Shown piece by piece: positions 61,001 to 64,000 of a DNA stretch of 64,000 nucleotides. The notes below the pieces were generated by a model. That model was not told where the DNA came from, did not search any database, and saw nothing but the letters and a program-made list of their open reading frames with translations. The position numbers and the translations under genes are program-made. Within the stretch, counting starts at the first letter, position 1. Every line of letters starts with the position of its first letter. The stretch is taken from the NCBI GenBank assembly GCA_035549015.1, contig DASZRW010000007.1, forward strand, positions 33,802 to 97,801. The letters are read 5' to 3'. The DNA comes from JAFDZV01 sp035549015 (lineage in GTDB: Bacteria > Bacteroidota > Ignavibacteria > OLB7).

Positions 61001-64000
61001 CTGATCAGCTCGAACATGACGAGCTGCTTCCGGACGGCGATGGGTGACTCCGTGCAACTGGACAGCTGCCTGCTGGAGCTGAAGGAGCAGATGGAGGCGC
61101 CGTGCACGAGCATGTGCGAGGCGCGGTTCAGCGATGTCTACGCGGCGGTGCAGCAGGCGTTTGTTGACGCGAGCCTGAGCTACACGGACGATGACCTGTA
61201 CTGCGTTGCGAAGAGCATGTCGGACAGTTGCCGGCTGTGGTGCGAGTTGACGGTGCACCGGACGAGCGGGGGGCATATCGACTCGGTCGGGACGGTGGCG
61301 GACTTCGCGCGTCAGGAGAACGTGTTCCGGATGGACCCGAAGGTAACGCTGAAGGGGATGGGTGCGTGCCCGGACTCGAGCATCGAGTTCGTCGGGAAGA
61401 CGACGGAGATCGGCCCCGGGCTTGTGGATGCGTTGAACGCCGCGGTGACGAGCTTCAGCAACGACTCCGTAGGGCACGACGGCGGGTGGTGGAACATCGC
61501 GAACGTTGTGCGCGGTCACTACCCGCGCCTGCTGCCGCGGGTGGGTGACTCGCTGGTGTTCGTGCGGTACCGGGATACCTCGGCGCACTTCTCCATCGAC
61601 ACGGCGTGCCGGCTGGCGTACAGGGCGGACAGCTTCATCGTTGGGACGCCGGCGCATCCGCATCCGATGGTTGCGCACCTGAACGCGCTGCTGAATGCGA
61701 TCTGGGGGATGCCGATCGATACGTCGGTGGCGGGGGATGCAACGCTCTACACCTCGGACTCTGCCTATGTTGTGCGGACGTACAGCTCGCGGCCATCGTT
61801 CATCAGCGATACCATCAACGCGTACATGCATGCGAAGTTCCCGTTCGTGAACGGGTACGTTACCGCAGAGCAGATCTCCGTGCGCTTCATCACGGAGATG
61901 GAGCAGATGGCGATGGCGATGCGTGCGCGTACCGATAGCGTGTATCGTTTCATGGCGGCGACGAAACTGAGCGGGAGGGATTCGGCTGACTTTATCAGCA
62001 TTGTTCCCGATAATAATCTGAGTGGATCAGGCACGATTCAGGTTTCGCATCTAATGAATGCTGCGACTGCAGATTCAATGTTTACGCTAATTGCACCTAC
62101 AAGCTCAGGTGGTTTGGCATTGCATGAACGTCAAGTCGTGGAGTCATACGCTGCATTTTTCACTGCGCTCAATACTGGTTACTCTAGTACCTCTGGATAT
62201 TTCTCTGAAGACTCGCTCGGCTATCTCACGTACATCGACCGTAAGTGGGGAACGGCTGGGACGCTGGTCCCCGTGAGGATCTACGGCATTCGATTCATCG
62301 GCAGGCCATCAAAGACTTCCCTCGCCGACACCCTCTGCGAGACTACAAGCTGCCACGACGCCTGCTTCCGGTGGGTGCCGAAGCCGGCAGACACCGCGGC
62401 GTGGGATACCATCCGTCCGGTGCGCTGCCGTGAGACGGTGATCGCCCGCATCCGGGAGGGGATTGAAAGCAGCATCAACGCCTGTGTGGATGATGCAACG
62501 CGGGGACTCACGGAGCACTACCAGCGGACCTGCGCTGCAACCGACTCCGTGCATGACCGGATCATCCTCTCCTACCCCGAGGACTATCAGCACTTCACGT
62601 TGTTCTATTATGACCGTGCCGGCAACCTTGTCCGAACCGTCGCGCCGAAGGGAGCCACGGACACCAGCACATCGCGTGCGGCGCATCCGGCGCAGACCTA
62701 CATGAACCAGTATGCGGTCAACTCCCTCGGGCAGCCGGAGTGGGTCCGGACGCCGGACGGGGACACCGCACGTGTCTGGTACGACCAGTGGGGCCGCCCC
62801 CGCTTCACCCAGGACCAGCAGCAGCGTAACCGGAACCGCTACAGCTACGTGAAGTACGACGCGCTGGGCCGTGCGGTGGAGAGCGGGCAGAGCGGCACCG
62901 ACGGGAGCGGCGGGTTCGTGGCCAACGCCAACGATGCGAGCTACCCGAGCGCGGGAACAGAACGCCGGTTCATCGTCTACGACACCCCCTCCGGCGTGGC
63001 CTACCTGGACGGCTCCCCGCAGCGGAACCTGCGGAACCGTGTGAGCGAGGTCTACACCGATGAGGGAGTGCGGACGCATTACAGCTACGACGTGCATGGG
63101 AACGTGGTCTGGTGCGCGCAGCAGCTTCCGGGGATGAACCGGACGGAGTACACGAAGTACGAGTACGACCTGGTGAGCGGGAACGTGAACCGTGTGCTGT
63201 ACAACGAGGGGAGGATCGATGCGTTCCACCATCGCTACAGCTACGATGCCGACAACCGGCTTGTGAAGGTGGAGACCAGCCGTGATGGCAAGCTGTGGGA
63301 GCGTGACGCGAGTTATGCGTACGCTGCCACCGGCGAGCTGAAGCGGAGGGAGTTGGGAGAAGACAAACTCCAGGGCCTGGACTATGCATACACGCTGGGT
63401 GGCGGGCTGAAGAGCGTGAACGATCCGAAGCTGAAGGCGAGCGATGATCCCGGAGGTGATGGCACGGTCAACAGTTACCCTGCCGACTCCTTCGCGGTGA
63501 GCGTGAACTACTATCCGGGGGACTTCGCGAAGAGCGGTTCGCCAATCGACTCGAGCGCGGCAAGCGGCCTCCGCGGCCCGCCGGAGTATGATGGAAACAT
63601 CGCGGCAACAACATCCAACATTGGCCTCGCGACTGCTGGCGAGAAGCGGCAGGGGTTTGTTGGGGAGACCTACCGGTACGACCAGCTCGGCCGCCTGCGG
63701 GACAGCCGGTTCCGCCCGTACGACACCACGGGGCAGACCTGGGATACCACCAGCGAGTACGCCACGCACTATGCGTACGACCCGAACGGGAACATCGACT
63801 CGCTGAGCCGGAACGCCTACGCGAAGAGCGGGAGCGTCCACATGGACAGCCTGCGCTATCACTACAACGCGACGGGGAGCGACCCGAACAACCAGCTGAC
63901 GTATGTAAGCGATGCCGTTGCGGGGCAGCCGTACCTGATCGACATCGCGAACCAGAGCAGCGGGAACTACAGTTACGACTCCACGGGCCATGTGATCGCG
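58079..64000 (+). CDS. giant RHS/YD-repeat secreted protein (3' truncated by window)
   Basis: The reading frame is open from the ATG at 58079 to the window end, giving 1973 visible residues and no stop. A signal peptide (FLTIIFVFTPLMLHA-QA) starts it. Residues about 30-620 are fibronectin- or Ig-like beta segments. Residues about 630-1490 are Cys- and Asp/Ser/Thr-rich helical/beta sequence, with CCAVHIPVLDPDCGTDPC near 770, as in other Bacteroidota RHS proteins. YD/RHS repeats begin near residue 1508 (FYYDRAGNL), then YSYDVHGN, YSYDADNR, YRYDQLGR, YAYDPNGN. Such proteins form hollow shells carrying C-terminal toxins or adhesion domains; the C-terminal cargo lies beyond the window. Confidence 0.85.
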   Translation, partial: MHKYILFLTIIFVFTPLMLHAQAPARDAAAVPAAPTTMQPADSVPLTRFEYVEHRDTSSWDWNDLKTADTFSLQHHQNTEPEYCTDRRLHSATFSVKLDRGDDYEYGRNAFAVSLSLDLFALDTNGDTTFRHNPVEFSINENAPEQLFQLDLASTLQLDTCARLDRWKAKVLSYSPGATTQDVRLTFSYREEYAIGARKSGAPNDPLVVADRVTGPVTGNPTTFAWEVAEGCNDTFPGYQLQLLRLFNVDTSYKSDSSTRAVVDWHQALTVETDDGRRSLALTLAEGTGYYIWRVRPIGSVYDGGVADSRNWGVWSSSPPQDTMLTFTSTADSALPVYAFYYNQFDDDINWVYSRTFTEGLRIGEGISYASPLGMPKQSQVKVQSADSIVAANSFQDYSGRPAAGSLAAPLGTLAGSSFGYRDTLVKHDSTLFGPQHFDEDTNRLAPLAANGGAVSRFWSNANGDLTRPVADNYPFARALYATDGTGRGDRAGGPGQTYRIGGGSGGQERTPKSYYASASNWELVRLFGDEAPADTSVIKVLSVDPNKVASVAWMTKEGTVIATAVETAQGDTLMDPLAESVRLNGTVADTLHGARSTGGGFTSNKRLAFTHDTTLTMRYTVTQPSLRDTLCGAAYCTTCDLRVRLILHNVEVPDSTKEIDLVIAPNVCDSARTVDTTITFHVGPGSYIVERRLEANTLKPGGITSTNPYGITWSAHYRDSLGRIMRSTIAADSVLAHVLVLLDSGRIEDVYGYLGVDPSATSEYVLNTACCAVHIPVLDPDCGTDPCRNGVPDFEGLLIARWGDTVAAGDVNNLNKYFVAPGGTLYPDSTAYPKGRGAFNRLVENMLNEHDSTGAPVYVCRDLYGLWQGMVESYGTYATTDGTWSHRNPELNLLEMFLASAGKRYQDTSSTPYDASRGYLVRAYKYLHYAIGSNTRCESAVGYNASWHGRADSAAAWERLRACVAGEETGGDRLISSNMTSCFRTAMGDSVQLDSCLLELKEQMEAPCTSMCEARFSDVYAAVQQAFVDASLSYTDDDLYCVAKSMSDSCRLWCELTVHRTSGGHIDSVGTVADFARQENVFRMDPKVTLKGMGACPDSSIEFVGKTTEIGPGLVDALNAAVTSFSNDSVGHDGGWWNIANVVRGHYPRLLPRVGDSLVFVRYRDTSAHFSIDTACRLAYRADSFIVGTPAHPHPMVAHLNALLNAIWGMPIDTSVAGDATLYTSDSAYVVRTYSSRPSFISDTINAYMHAKFPFVNGYVTAEQISVRFITEMEQMAMAMRARTDSVYRFMAATKLSGRDSADFISIVPDNNLSGSGTIQVSHLMNAATADSMFTLIAPTSSGGLALHERQVVESYAAFFTALNTGYSSTSGYFSEDSLGYLTYIDRKWGTAGTLVPVRIYGIRFIGRPSKTSLADTLCETTSCHDACFRWVPKPADTAAWDTIRPVRCRETVIARIREGIESSINACVDDATRGLTEHYQRTCAATDSVHDRIILSYPEDYQHFTLFYYDRAGNLVRTVAPKGATDTSTSRAAHPAQTYMNQYAVNSLGQPEWVRTPDGDTARVWYDQWGRPRFTQDQQQRNRNRYSYVKYDALGRAVESGQSGTDGSGGFVANANDASYPSAGTERRFIVYDTPSGVAYLDGSPQRNLRNRVSEVYTDEGVRTHYSYDVHGNVVWCAQQLPGMNRTEYTKYEYDLVSGNVNRVLYNEGRIDAFHHRYSYDADNRLVKVETSRDGKLWERDASYAYAATGELKRRELGEDKLQGLDYAYTLGGGLKSVNDPKLKASDDPGGDGTVNSYPADSFAVSVNYYPGDFAKSGSPIDSSAASGLRGPPEYDGNIAATTSNIGLATAGEKRQGFVGETYRYDQLGRLRDSRFRPYDTTGQTWDTTSEYATHYAYDPNGNIDSLSRNAYAKSGSVHMDSLRYHYNATGSDPNNQLTYVSDAVAGQPYLIDIANQSSGNYSYDSTGHVIA

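Overview
The window reads as chromosomal DNA from a GC-rich, Gram-negative member of the Bacteroidota/Chlorobiota (FCB) group. Three things point there. At least two secreted proteins end in type IX secretion (T9SS) type-A sorting domains (13677-14423 and 19712-21388). There are many signal-peptide lipoproteins and outer-membrane barrels. Both tRNA genes and the Fic gene are preceded by a Bacteroidota-type promoter (TTG, 20-21 bases, TAnnTTTG) that stands out from the GC-rich background. The lineage could be an Ignavibacteria/Kapabacteria-like group, but that is inference; no rRNA or other phylogenetic marker was available to settle it. There are no transposases, integrases, phage genes or CRISPR arrays, so this is a core chromosomal segment with lineage-specific accessory genes.

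Layout. 1-9.9 kb: end of an M3 oligoendopeptidase, a LytS/LytTR-type two-component pair, an exported protein, a PP2C (SpoIIE) phosphatase, an NFACT/RqcH-family protein and a divergent AroE-like protein. 9.9-16 kb: gltX, tRNA-His, a T9SS-protein/barrel/MgtE-like cluster and a VWA-OmpA lipoprotein. 16-24 kb: a Fic AMP-transferase behind a palindromic operator-like site, lysS, a DUF4397-like T9SS protein, an AlkD-like repair protein and sucC with a very acidic C-terminal tail. 24-34 kb: a second VWA-OmpA lipoprotein, a 1.4 kb gene-free stretch, an alginate-export-type porin, an orphan ModA, a TonB-dependent receptor and an AlkA-type glycosylase. 34-44 kb: a CNNM/CBS protein, metG, and a plus-strand cluster with a small protein, aspartate kinase, an outer-membrane barrel, an RsbW-like anti-sigma kinase and a GT-C glycosyltransferase. 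44-48.5 kb: a heptad-repeat lipoprotein, tRNA-Val, a barrel protein, a hairpin-dense non-coding stretch and two lipoproteins. 48.5-55.3 kb: a tight four-gene operon (flavin oxidase, membrane-anchored GMC oxidoreductase, alpha/beta hydrolase, metallophosphoesterase). 55.6-57.7 kb: a Tat-type hemerythrin lipoprotein with a ChrA-type transporter. 58-64 kb: the 5' 5.9 kb of a giant RHS/YD-repeat secreted protein cut by the window end.

The best candidate for an undescribed system is the 48551-55322 operon: two different flavin oxidases, one with an N-terminal membrane domain and a ferredoxin-like four-cysteine motif, co-transcribed with a hydrolase and a calcineurin-type phosphoesterase. Secondary candidates are the acidic-tailed SucC, the palindrome sitting on the Fic promoter, the AroE-like protein in which both usual catalytic residues appear changed, and the stack of perfect hairpins at 46183-46638.
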